Shown piece by piece: positions 53,898-62,594 of a stretch of 64,000 nucleotides of DNA. The first letter of the stretch is position 1. Each line of letters opens with the position of its first letter. A program made the translations under genes and the position numbers. The DNA is from Leeuwenhoekiella polynyae (GTDB lineage: Bacteria; Bacteroidota; Bacteroidia; Flavobacteriales; Flavobacteriaceae): assembly GCF_042683665.1 (NCBI RefSeq), contig NZ_JBHUOO010000005.1. One strand, written 5' to 3'. The notes below the pieces were generated by a model, which was given only the letters and a program-made list of their open reading frames with translations, searched no databases and was not told the DNA's origin.

Positions 53898-54886
53898 GAA
53901 GTATTCAAAACTATTATTTGATTGCTTTAAGCTTTGTTCTATTACTAGCAGTAACGAGTTGCGGCGAAGTATCTGATAAACGAGTTATAAAATTAGCACA
54001 TGGTTTAGATGTGACGCATCCGGTTCATAAAGCGATGGTTTTTATGGGCGAGCGCCTTGAGGAAAAGTCAGGCGGTAAAATGAGTTTAGATATCTATCCC
54101 AGTCAGCAATTGGGATCAGAGCGTGAATGTCTGGAGCTTTTACAAATAGGAAGTCTTGGAATGACTAAAGTTTCAACAGGAGTATTAGAGAATTTTGCAC
54201 CACAGCTTAAAGTTTTTGGTCTTCCGTTCTTATTTAGAGATGCAGAACATCGTTTTGAAGTTTTAGAGGGACAAATAGGAGAAGAATTACTCAACTCGAG
54301 CGTCAAGCAACGTCTTAAAGGGCTAACCTTTTACGATGCAGGAAGCCGTAGTTTTTATACTAAAGAGCCCGTACAAACACCTGAAGATCTTAAAGGTCTT
54401 AAACTTCGTGTTATGGAGAGCCAAACAGCTATAAATATGGTTAAAAATCTGGGAGGCTCACCCACACCCATTGCTTGGGGAGAATTATACACAGCCCTGC
54501 AACAAGGTGTTGTGGATGGCGCAGAAAACAATTTACCCAGTTTTTACCTATCTCATCATTATGAAGTGTGTAAGTACTATATCGTTGATGAACATACGGC
54601 TTTACCAGATGAGTTATTGATCAGCACATTGATCTGGGATGATCTTTCTGACCAAGAACAAAAGTGGGTTAAAGAAGCAGCGATGGAGTCTCTGGAGTTT
54701 GAAAAGAAAATTTGGCATGAGGCAGAAATGGAAGCACTCGCGGAAATTAAGAAAGCTGGAGTAGAGGTCATTTACCCGGACAAAGAGCCTTTTCGCAATC
54801 GTGTGAAATCTATGTATGAAGAGTTTTCTGAGAATGAAGAGATGAAGAATTTGATTGAAAAAATACAAGCGGTTAAATCCAATTAA
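53894..54886 (+). CDS. TRAP transporter substrate-binding protein (DctP)
   Basis: Extracytoplasmic solute receptor of a tripartite TRAP system, 330 residues. N-terminal signal with lipobox VTSC (Cys about 23), unusual among the mostly soluble DctP proteins but normal for Bacteroidota. RVMESQTAINMVKNLGGSPTPIAWGELYTALQQGVVDGAENN contains the conserved Arg that binds the ligand carboxylate. Overlapping the KDPG aldolase gene and followed by the permeases. Galacturonate or unsaturated uronates are the likely ligands. Confidence 0.95.
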   Translation: MRSIQNYYLIALSFVLLLAVTSCGEVSDKRVIKLAHGLDVTHPVHKAMVFMGERLEEKSGGKMSLDIYPSQQLGSERECLELLQIGSLGMTKVSTGVLENFAPQLKVFGLPFLFRDAEHRFEVLEGQIGEELLNSSVKQRLKGLTFYDAGSRSFYTKEPVQTPEDLKGLKLRVMESQTAINMVKNLGGSPTPIAWGELYTALQQGVVDGAENNLPSFYLSHHYEVCKYYIVDEHTALPDELLISTLIWDDLSDQEQKWVKEAAMESLEFEKKIWHEAEMEALAEIKKAGVEVIYPDKEPFRNRVKSMYEEFSENEEMKNLIEKIQAVKSN

Positions 54887-54887
54887 T

Positions 54888-55358
54888 ATGAAAAAAAGAC
54901 TCGATAAAATATTAGGGGCTATTTTGGTTTTCCTAATGGCTTCAATCGTTATAGCTGTTTTGTGGCAAGTTTTTTCACGATACGTATTACAATCTGCAAG
55001 TTCGTTTACCGAAGAAATAGCTCGGTTTTTATTGATTTGGATAGGAATTTTAGGAGCTGCGTATGCTGCAGGTCAGCAAGATCATTTAGCTATTAATGTG
55101 CTGCCTCCAAAACTTAATGAGTCAAACCGAATCAAACTGAGAATAGGTATCAATATTCTTATTATGCTTTTTTCATTTTTCGCTTTAATAATAGGCGGTG
55201 GAAATCTGGTGTATGTCAATTTTGAACTGGGACAAAACTCAGCGGCTTTAGGCATTCCGTTAGGTTATGTTTATGTAGTACTTCCCTTAAGTGGAGCCTT
55301 AATAATCTGGTATAAAGCAATCGAACTGGCAAACCCTAAAAAATATTTAGCATCATGA
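54888..55358 (+). CDS. TRAP transporter small permease (DctQ)
   Basis: 156-residue four-helix membrane protein: ILVFLMASIVIAVLWQVFSRYV, SFTEEIARFLLIWIGILGAAYAAG (DctQ signature), LIMLFSFFALIIGGGN and YVYVVLPLSGALIIWY. ATG 54888 follows the binding-protein stop by one base; the next gene overlaps by 4 bp. It works with DctM as the sodium-driven membrane part. Confidence 0.94.
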   Translation: MKKRLDKILGAILVFLMASIVIAVLWQVFSRYVLQSASSFTEEIARFLLIWIGILGAAYAAGQQDHLAINVLPPKLNESNRIKLRIGINILIMLFSFFALIIGGGNLVYVNFELGQNSAALGIPLGYVYVVLPLSGALIIWYKAIELANPKKYLAS

Positions 55359-56641
55359 TAGAAGTTTTAATTCTCGTACTGGTATTTTTTGTGTTGCTGG
55401 GAATAGGTGTACCGGTAGCCTGGTCTATAGGTATTTCTTGTTTGCTAACCATAATGGTATCGATAGATTCACTGGCCAGTTTTACAACAATCGCTCAGCG
55501 AATGGCGACCGGTCTAGATAGTTTTTCTCTCTTGGCAATACCGTTATTTGTGCTTGCAGGTCAAATTATGAATCAAGGGGGAATCGCCCTGCGGCTCATT
55601 AATTTTGCAAAAGCTTTAATCGGTTCACTTCCTGGTGGACTCATTTATGTAAATGTAATTGCAGCGATGCTTTTTGGAGCGATTTCTGGTTCGGCAGTAG
55701 CGGCTACTTCGGCGATAGGAGGTATTTTAGGTCCATTTATGGAAAAAGAAAACTATTCTAAGGAGTTTGGAGCTGCAATCAATATAACAGCATCTACCAC
55801 CGGACTTATTATTCCACCATCTAATGTTTTAATTGTGTATTCATTAGCCAGTGGTGGTGTTTCAATCGCGTCTTTGTTTTTAGCGGGATATGTTCCCGGT
55901 ATTTTAATGGGGCTTGCATTGATGCTGGTAGCAGCTTTTTGGATCAAGAAAAAAGGATATCCTGCTGGTGAACGCAGCAGTATGAAAACTGTAATTAAAA
56001 CCTTTTTAGATGCCTTTCCTAGTTTATTGCTTTTAGTTGTTGTGATCGGCGGTATTGTTACGGGTATTTTTACAGCAACAGAAGCTTCTGGGATTGCTGT
56101 TTTATATTGCTTGGCGTTATCATTTTTGTATCGTGAACTTAAAGTTTCAAGCTTAAAAAGTATTTTCCTGAGTTCTGTAGGAACCACAGCAATTGTGATG
56201 TTACTTATTGCAACATCAATGAGTATGTCTTGGGTAATGTCTTTTGAAAACATCCCTCAAAATGTAAGTTCGGCTTTGCTTTCACTTAGCGAGAACAAAT
56301 TTGTGATTCTTATCATCATCAACATTCTACTCTTATTTGTAGGGACGTTTATGGATATGACCCCTGCAGTACTGATTTTTACACCTATATTTTTACCGGT
56401 GGTAACCAGTATGGGGGTAGAGCCGGTTCAGTTTGGGATTATGATGGTAATGAATCTTTGTGTAGGCTTGTGTACGCCTCCTGTAGGAGCTGTATTATTT
56501 ATTGGGGTTGGTGTGGCAAAAACATCAATTCAAAAAATTATGAAGCCACTTTTGCCACTTTACGCCGTGATGGCACTTGTTTTACTTATGGTAACTTTTA
56601 TACCGGCAATCAGCCTGTGGTTACCTTCACTTTTTGAATAA
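55355..56641 (+). CDS. TRAP transporter large permease (DctM)
   Basis: 428-residue polytopic membrane protein (about 11-12 helices), the transport subunit of the TRAP system. Typical segments: LAIPLFVLAGQIMNQGG, GALSGSA-like FGAISGSAVAATSAIGGI, TASTTGLIIPPSNVLIVYSLA, and FVGTFMDMTPAVLIFTPIFLPV. Start overlaps dctQ (ATGATAG). Confidence 0.96.
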   Translation: MIEVLILVLVFFVLLGIGVPVAWSIGISCLLTIMVSIDSLASFTTIAQRMATGLDSFSLLAIPLFVLAGQIMNQGGIALRLINFAKALIGSLPGGLIYVNVIAAMLFGAISGSAVAATSAIGGILGPFMEKENYSKEFGAAINITASTTGLIIPPSNVLIVYSLASGGVSIASLFLAGYVPGILMGLALMLVAAFWIKKKGYPAGERSSMKTVIKTFLDAFPSLLLLVVVIGGIVTGIFTATEASGIAVLYCLALSFLYRELKVSSLKSIFLSSVGTTAIVMLLIATSMSMSWVMSFENIPQNVSSALLSLSENKFVILIIINILLLFVGTFMDMTPAVLIFTPIFLPVVTSMGVEPVQFGIMMVMNLCVGLCTPPVGAVLFIGVGVAKTSIQKIMKPLLPLYAVMALVLLMVTFIPAISLWLPSLFE

Positions 56642-56658
56642 TTTATCAATTACAACCT

Positions 56659-58098
56659 ATGAAAAACCTTAACAGAGCAAATGCTGGTTATAAAGAGAGT
56701 TTACCCTTAAAAGTCATTCAATACGGCGAGGGAAATTTTTTACGAGCCTTTGTAGATTATATTATAGATAAGCTGAATAAAGAAGCTGATTTTAATGCTG
56801 GTGTAGCAGTTGTTCAACCCTTAGCCAATGGTTTAATTAATGTGCTTAATGAACAGGATGGTTTATACAATCTGTTTTTACGTGGAATAAAAAACGGGGA
56901 AGAAACTGAAGAGATTCATACTATTTCTTGTGTTCAGAAAGGAATCAATCCTTATGAGGATTATGATAAATATTTAGCTCTTGCTACAGAAGAAGAACTG
57001 CAGTTTTTGATCTCTAATACAACTGAAGCAGGTATTAGTTTTGACGAGAAAGATACGCTTGACGGGAAACCTCATAATAGTTTTCCTGCAAAAGTTACCG
57101 CTTTATTATACAAGCGTTTCAATCATTTTGAGGGTGCTTCAGATATGGGATTAACGATTATTCCATGCGAATTGATCAATCATAATGCAGATACGCTTAA
57201 GAATATAATTTTGCAATATGCAGATTTGTGGGAGCTGGGTGATGTATTTAAATCCTGGGTCGAGACAAGTAATAGTTTCCACAATACATTGGTAGATCGC
57301 ATCGTGCCAGGCTACCCTAAAGATGATATCGAGACTTATCAAAGTCAGTTAAAATTTAAAGATAACCTTATTGTTTCCGCAGAAACCTTTTTATTGTGGG
57401 TGATTGAAGGTGATGATAAATTAAAAGCAAAGATTCCTTTTGATAAGATAGATGAGAATGTGCTTGTTGTCAAAGATATGCAACCATATCGTACGCGTAA
57501 AGTGCGTATTTTAAATGGTGCTCATACTACAATGGTTCCGTTTTCTATTCTCTACGGAAATGAAACTGTAAAGGAAACGGTAGATAATGATTTCACCGGG
57601 AAATTTGTAAGAGATGCAGTTTTTAAAGAAATCAATCCTACACTAGACCTCTCTGAAGAAGAATTGAATGTTTTTGCTGAAGCAGTATTTGATCGGTTTA
57701 GAAATCCGTTTATCAAGCATCAATTATCAAGTATAGCACTCAATACGGTGTCTAAATTTAAAGTTCGTGTTCTTCCTAGTTTATTAGCTTTTGAGAAAGA
57801 ATACAATCGATTACCTGAAAGGCTTACTTTTGCATTGGCTTGCTTGATACGATTCTATAAAGGAACCTGGAATGGAAAGGACTTACCGGTACAGGATGAT
57901 GCAGCGGTAGTTGCAGAGTTTAAAGTCGCCTGGGATCAAGGAGATTATAATGCTATTGCAAAAAGAATTTTGAGTAATACAACGTATTGGGATCAGGATC
58001 TCACTCAAATTTCAGATTTAGAATCCTGTATCGCTCAGGCATTAGAATTGATAGAAGAGCACGGTGTAGAAGCCGCTTATAAAAAGTTTACGGCCTAA
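56659..58098 (+). CDS. uxaB: Tagaturonate reductase (altronate oxidoreductase)
   Basis: NADH-dependent reduction of D-tagaturonate to D-altronate, second step of galacturonate catabolism. 479 residues, mannitol dehydrogenase family. VIQYGEGNFLRAFVDYIID binds the nucleotide; TIIPCELINHNADTLK and PYRTRKVRILNGAHTTMVPFS carry the active-site Lys/Asn-His region. UxaB rather than UxuB (fructuronate reductase) is chosen from the length and the neighbouring altronate dehydratase. 17 bp after dctM. Confidence 0.92.
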   Translation: MKNLNRANAGYKESLPLKVIQYGEGNFLRAFVDYIIDKLNKEADFNAGVAVVQPLANGLINVLNEQDGLYNLFLRGIKNGEETEEIHTISCVQKGINPYEDYDKYLALATEEELQFLISNTTEAGISFDEKDTLDGKPHNSFPAKVTALLYKRFNHFEGASDMGLTIIPCELINHNADTLKNIILQYADLWELGDVFKSWVETSNSFHNTLVDRIVPGYPKDDIETYQSQLKFKDNLIVSAETFLLWVIEGDDKLKAKIPFDKIDENVLVVKDMQPYRTRKVRILNGAHTTMVPFSILYGNETVKETVDNDFTGKFVRDAVFKEINPTLDLSEEELNVFAEAVFDRFRNPFIKHQLSSIALNTVSKFKVRVLPSLLAFEKEYNRLPERLTFALACLIRFYKGTWNGKDLPVQDDAAVVAEFKVAWDQGDYNAIAKRILSNTTYWDQDLTQISDLESCIAQALELIEEHGVEAAYKKFTA

Positions 58099-58141
58099 GT
58101 AAATAACTAGATTATTGAATAGACCTTTTAAAGTAAGAACT

Positions 58142-59758
58142 ATGAAAAGCAAACTGATTAAAGTACATCCCGAAGATAATGTTGCGGTAGCGCTGGTAGA
58201 TTTGTATGTGGGGGATACTGTAGAATTTGAAGGGCAAAAGCTTAATATTTTAACTGATTCTAAAGCAAAGCATAAGATCGCTTTGGTTGATTTAGCTGTA
58301 GAAGATGCGATTTGTATGTATGGGGTTTTAGTGGGTAAAGCCTTGAATCCAATTAAAGCAGGTGGTTTGCTAACTACAGAAAATGTAAAACATCAAGCAA
58401 GTTCAGTTTCTCAAAAGACAGAAACAACTTCGTGGACTGCTCCAGATATCACAAAGTGGAAAGACCGAACATTTATGGGATACCACCGTGAAGATGGACA
58501 AGTAGGAACGCAAAATGTATGGTTGTTTTTTCCACTTGTATTTTGTGAAAACCGAAATATCGAATTGTTGAAAGATGTTTTTGAAAAAGAATTGTCTTTC
58601 CATAAAGCAAGTAAACAAAGGCAGTTGTTACGTAATTTAATTACAGGAGCCCCCGAGGATACTGAAGTTGCAGAAATTGAAGAAGAACAAGCCATTTTTG
58701 ACAATATAGAGGTTAAATTTATTACTCATCAAGGTGGTTGTGGTGGTATTCGTCAGGATTCAGTTTCTTTGTCAAAACTTTTAGCAGGTTATGTAAATAA
58801 CCCCAATGTAGCAGGCGCGACGGTTTTGAGTTTAGGATGCCAAAATTTGCAAATAGATATCTTCAAAAATGCGTTAGCTGAAAAAAGTTCTGAAATTAAA
58901 AAGCCTGTCTTGATTTATGAACAACAACAGGAAGGAACTGTTGACGATATGCTTTCAAAAATCATAAAAGATTCCTTTGAAGGAATTAAAAAAGCCAATC
59001 AAATTAAGCGTCAACCCGCGTCCATTTCAAAATTAAAAATGGGATTAGAGTGTGGCGGTTCTGATGGTTTTTCAGGTATTTCTGCTAACCCGGCATTGGG
59101 TTATGCATCAGATATTCTGGCAGCAGTAGGAGGTTCACCCATTCTTTCAGAATTCCCTGAACTTTGTGGTGTAGAGCAGGAGTTGGTAAATCGTTGTGTT
59201 AACGACTACGATGCCCAACGCTTTATGAAGTTGATGAAAGCTTATGAAAAATCTGCTATTGACGCCGGTTCTGGTTTTGATATGAATCCGTCACCGGGTA
59301 ACATAAAAGATGGTTTAATTACAGACGCGATGAAGTCAGCAGGAGCTGCTAAAAAAGGCGGAACCTCACCTATACAGGCAATTTTAGACTATGGGGAATA
59401 CGTTACAAAACCCGGTTTAAATTTACTCTGTACACCTGGTAATGATGTGGAGAGCACCACAGCAATGGTAGGAGCTGGGGCAAACGTAGTTGTTTTTACT
59501 ACCGGTCTGGGAACACCAACAGGAAATCCTATAGCTCCGGTTTTAAAAGTAGCTTCAAATAGCACATTGGCTCGCAGGATGCCAGATATTATAGATATTG
59601 ATAGCGGTGGTGTTATCCGCGGAGAAAAAAACATTAAAGAAATGGGAGAAGAAATTCTAGAACATGTTATACAGGTTGCCAGTGGTGAAATAGAATCTAA
59701 AGCAGATGCCTTAGGACAGGATGACTTCATCCCCTGGAAACGCGGAGTGTCACTTTAA
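58142..59758 (+). CDS. uxaA: Altronate dehydratase
   Basis: Converts D-altronate to 2-keto-3-deoxygluconate, third step of galacturonate catabolism, a metal-dependent enzyme. 538 residues. N-terminal SAF domain (about 1-85), then the catalytic domain: GYHREDGQVGTQNVW, ITHQGGCGGIRQDSVSLS, VLSLGCQNLQIDIF, MGLECGGSDGFSGISANPALGYASD and FDMNPSPGNIKDGLI. ATG 58142 favoured over TTG 58115. Last gene of the uronate operon; ends facing lacI with a shared terminator. Confidence 0.96.
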   Translation: MKSKLIKVHPEDNVAVALVDLYVGDTVEFEGQKLNILTDSKAKHKIALVDLAVEDAICMYGVLVGKALNPIKAGGLLTTENVKHQASSVSQKTETTSWTAPDITKWKDRTFMGYHREDGQVGTQNVWLFFPLVFCENRNIELLKDVFEKELSFHKASKQRQLLRNLITGAPEDTEVAEIEEEQAIFDNIEVKFITHQGGCGGIRQDSVSLSKLLAGYVNNPNVAGATVLSLGCQNLQIDIFKNALAEKSSEIKKPVLIYEQQQEGTVDDMLSKIIKDSFEGIKKANQIKRQPASISKLKMGLECGGSDGFSGISANPALGYASDILAAVGGSPILSEFPELCGVEQELVNRCVNDYDAQRFMKLMKAYEKSAIDAGSGFDMNPSPGNIKDGLITDAMKSAGAAKKGGTSPIQAILDYGEYVTKPGLNLLCTPGNDVESTTAMVGAGANVVVFTTGLGTPTGNPIAPVLKVASNSTLARRMPDIIDIDSGGVIRGEKNIKEMGEEILEHVIQVASGEIESKADALGQDDFIPWKRGVSL

Positions 59759-59781
59759 AGATTTTCAAAATAAAGAATATT

Positions 59782-59816
59782 AAAAAGGAAGTATTTAGTG
59801 GGTACTTCCTTTTTTT
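59782..59816. terminator. Bidirectional terminator between uxaA and the LacI gene
   Basis: AAAAAGGAAGTA pairs with TACTTCCTTTTT around a 9-nt loop. It overlaps the last codons of the LacI gene. Confidence 0.75.
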
Positions 59817-60835
59817 AAGGAGGTTTCGCGCTCGTAAAGTTCTGGCATAAGCACTACTCTTTTTTCAACCTGAACGCTTTTATTTTTTTCCTTTATTTGT
59901 TCTAAAAATACCTGAGCTGCAATTTGTCCCATAAGAACGGGAGTCTGACCAACAGTAGTAAGTGGTCGCTCCAGATATTTAGTGAAGGGTTCGTTACTAA
60001 AGCCTACAATACCTACATCTTGTGGTATTTTAAAATCTCTGCTTCTCAATTCTCGCATTGCGCCTAGCGCTACATAATCACTGGCAGAGAATATTGCGTC
60101 AAATTCTGTTTTCTTATTCAGAAGATCTTGTACAGCTGCAATGCCAGCTTCAACAGTACTGCTCACTTCAAGAATTCGGCTTTCATCAATAGCAATGTTA
60201 TTTACTTTAAGAGCTGCAATATACCCATCGTAGCGGTGTTTATAGATCTGAAGTTTAGGGTCGCCACCTATATGTGCAATTTTAGTATAGCCTTGTTTGA
60301 TAAGGTGTTCTGTTGCTGCAAAAGCTCCTTCGTAGTCATTAATAGTAACCGAACTTACGCCCGAAATGTCCATTTTACGGTCAAAAAAGATAAGCGGAAC
60401 GCCTTCGTCCCGAACTGCTTCAATATGCTTTATATCTTCAGTAGTTTTAGAAACTGAAATAAAAATGCCATCAATATGAGTATTGAGCAAGGCTTTGATT
60501 TGTTTAGCTTCATTTTCCACATTTTCGTGCGATTGACATATTATCACATGATACCCTTTAGGCTCAAGTTCTTCCTCAATACCACGTATAACCGAAGCAA
60601 AAAACGTGTGATTAATATAGGGAACAACAACACCTACATTAAAGGTTCTCCCGCTTTTTAAAGCCAAAGCCAGGGTGTTTTGTTGATAGTTAAGATCCTT
60701 AGCTGTTTTTAAAACCAGCTCTTTAGTCTTAAGACTAACTCGGTTGCTGTTATTTAAAGCTCTTGAAACGGTAGCAGCACTGATATTCAACTTTTTTGAA
60801 ATATCATAAATTGTGACTTTTTCTTTTTGGCGCAT
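59795..60835 (-). CDS. LacI-family transcriptional regulator
   Basis: 346-residue repressor or activator. N-terminal helix-turn-helix with YDISKKLNISAATVSRALNNSNRVS, hinge LKTAKDLNYQQNTLALALKSGR, then a periplasmic-binding-protein fold (about 60-335) with VGVVVPYINHTFFASVIRGIEEEL, HIDGIFISVSKTTED and GIVGFSNEPFTKYLERPLTTV. Preceded at 16 bp by the dyad TTGTAA-TCGT-TTACAA, a classic LacI-type operator, so autoregulated. Related half-sites before GH105 and GH28 suggest it controls the pectin locus; the effector could be 2-keto-3-deoxygluconate or a related intermediate (inference). Confidence 0.95.
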   Translation of the reverse strand: MRQKEKVTIYDISKKLNISAATVSRALNNSNRVSLKTKELVLKTAKDLNYQQNTLALALKSGRTFNVGVVVPYINHTFFASVIRGIEEELEPKGYHVIICQSHENVENEAKQIKALLNTHIDGIFISVSKTTEDIKHIEAVRDEGVPLIFFDRKMDISGVSSVTINDYEGAFAATEHLIKQGYTKIAHIGGDPKLQIYKHRYDGYIAALKVNNIAIDESRILEVSSTVEAGIAAVQDLLNKKTEFDAIFSASDYVALGAMRELRSRDFKIPQDVGIVGFSNEPFTKYLERPLTTVGQTPVLMGQIAAQVFLEQIKEKNKSVQVEKRVVLMPELYERETSLKKGSTH

Positions 60836-60850
60836 CTTTAGTTTGGAGTG

Positions 60851-60866
60851 TTGTAATCGTTTACAA
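60851..60866. promoter_or_regulatory. LacI-type operator before the regulator gene
   Basis: TTGTAATCGTTTACAA: 6-bp arms TTGTAA/TTACAA around TCGT, matching typical LacI-family operators with central CG. 16 bp upstream of the lacI start. Confidence 0.6.
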
Positions 60867-61035
60867 TTTAAAATTTTTTTGATAAAAGCTTTATATTTTA
60901 CTCGATTTAATAATCTTAATGTGTGATTTTTTGACGATTTACGTTCTAAAATTGAAGTTTTAATTGTTAAAAAATGATTTTTTGCTAATTATTAGTACAT
61001 TTTATTTGGATACTGATAATTAATAATTATTTTCG

Positions 61036-61049
61036 TGCAATCGATTGTA
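61036..61049. promoter_or_regulatory. Candidate LacI operator upstream of the lipoprotein GH28
   Basis: TGCAATCGATTGTA with the perfect inner palindrome CAATCGATTG (61038-61047); shares 13 of 14 bases with the GH105 site 46763-46776, and GTG before and TTTT after are also shared. 58 bp before the GH28 ATG. Confidence 0.55.
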
Positions 61050-61106
61050 TTTTGTTATTGGTAGGGTTCAAGTTTTCAAGAGTTGAATTTTTATAAAAAT
61101 CTATAT

Positions 61107-62561
61107 ATGTTGAATTTTAAAAGAAATCGTTTTCGTAGCTGTGTTTTAGTCTTGTTGAACTGTTTTTTGTTGGTATTTATTTTTTGTAAAAACAATGAGC
61201 AGAAAAATAAATCAAGTGAGTTAGCAAAAAAGACAGTTTGGAGTGAAGCAGATGCTATTATTGAAAAAATAGGCATTATAGAATTTCCGGATGCAATATT
61301 CAATATAGCAGATTATGGTGCAATTGCAGATGGGGTTAGCCTAAACAGCAAAGCATTTTCTGATGCAATAGCTGCCTGTAGTGAAGCAGGTGGAGGTAAA
61401 GTTGTTGTTCCTGCGGGCAAATATCTAACAGGTCCAATTCAATTAAAAAGTAACATAAATCTGCATTTAAAAGCTGGCTCTGAAATACTTTTTACAACAG
61501 ACAAGAGTGCCTATCTCCCTGCTGTTCATACTTCATACGAAGGGATGGAACTTATGAATTACTCCCCGCTAATCTATGCAAAAGGTCAAAAGAATATTGC
61601 TGTTACCGGTAAAGGAATTTTAAATGGACAAGCAGATAAAGCGAACTGGTGGCCTTGGTGTGGTGCAGATAAATATGGGCATCAAGAGGGAGCTCCACAA
61701 CAAAAGGATGAGCATAATTTACCCACATTATTTAAAATGATTGAAGACGGTACTCCTGTTGAGCAACGTATTTTTGGCGAAGGGCATCAACTCCGTCCAT
61801 TATTTCTACAGACTTTAGAGTGTGAGCGTGTTCTTATTGAGGGAGTGACTTTTACTAATGCTCCATTTTGGGTAATTCATCCGCTAAAGTCTAGCTATGT
61901 GAAAGTTGATGGAGTAACGGTTAACAGTCACGGTCCTAATAATGACGGTTGCGATCCTGAATATTCAAAATATGTACACATTACCAATTGCAATTTTAAT
62001 ACAGGTGATGACTGTATAGCGATCAAATCTGGTCGCAATGGCGATGGCCGACGCGTTAATATTCCCAGTGAAAATATAGTTGTTGAAAATTGTGACATGA
62101 AAGATGGTCACGGCGGGGTCGTTATGGGAAGCGAGATATCTGCAGGAGTACGTAATGTTTTTGTGCGTAATTGTACGATGAACAGCCCTAATCTGGATCG
62201 TGCTATACGTATTAAAACAAACACTTTGCGAGGCGGGTTTGTGGAGAATGTATATGTCAAAGATATAGAAGTAGGTCAAGTGAAAGAAGCCGTTTTAAAG
62301 ATCAATACTTATTACGGTATATATGGCGTGCAAGAGGGTGAATTTATACCCAGCATAAGTAATATAAACTTAGAAAATATTACAGTTGAAAATGGAGGGG
62401 AGTACGGCTTGTTGATAAGAGGTAGAGAAGAAAAGCCGGTTACAGGAATAAGCCTGAAAAATGTGACTATTAAAAATGCTGAAACACCTCTTTTAGTTGA
62501 GAACTGTGAACCTATCAATTATATAAACACAACAATTAATGAAGTGAACTACAACGAATAA
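61107..62561 (+). CDS. GH28 exo-type polygalacturonase lipoprotein
   Basis: 484-residue right-handed beta-helix enzyme hydrolysing alpha-1,4-galacturonide or rhamnogalacturonide bonds. Signal with lipobox VFIFC (Cys about 27). GH28 catalytic motifs: GPNNDGCDPE, TGDDCIAIKSGRNGDG, KDGHGGVVMGSE and RAIRIKTNTLRGG. The longer insert after TGKGILNGQ (NWWPWCGADKYG) is common in exo-acting PULs enzymes. ATG 61107 gives a better signal peptide than TTG 61083. It is followed by a SusC gene on the same strand and preceded by the LacI-type operator. Confidence 0.93.
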   Translation: MLNFKRNRFRSCVLVLLNCFLLVFIFCKNNEQKNKSSELAKKTVWSEADAIIEKIGIIEFPDAIFNIADYGAIADGVSLNSKAFSDAIAACSEAGGGKVVVPAGKYLTGPIQLKSNINLHLKAGSEILFTTDKSAYLPAVHTSYEGMELMNYSPLIYAKGQKNIAVTGKGILNGQADKANWWPWCGADKYGHQEGAPQQKDEHNLPTLFKMIEDGTPVEQRIFGEGHQLRPLFLQTLECERVLIEGVTFTNAPFWVIHPLKSSYVKVDGVTVNSHGPNNDGCDPEYSKYVHITNCNFNTGDDCIAIKSGRNGDGRRVNIPSENIVVENCDMKDGHGGVVMGSEISAGVRNVFVRNCTMNSPNLDRAIRIKTNTLRGGFVENVYVKDIEVGQVKEAVLKINTYYGIYGVQEGEFIPSISNINLENITVENGGEYGLLIRGREEKPVTGISLKNVTIKNAETPLLVENCEPINYINTTINEVNYNE

Positions 62562-62594
62562 ATTCGATTAAAACTTAAAAACAAACAATTTAAA

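Noticed and set aside
53492..53908. 138-codon minus-strand frame across eda
   Set aside because: Antisense to the aldolase active-site region, no domain.
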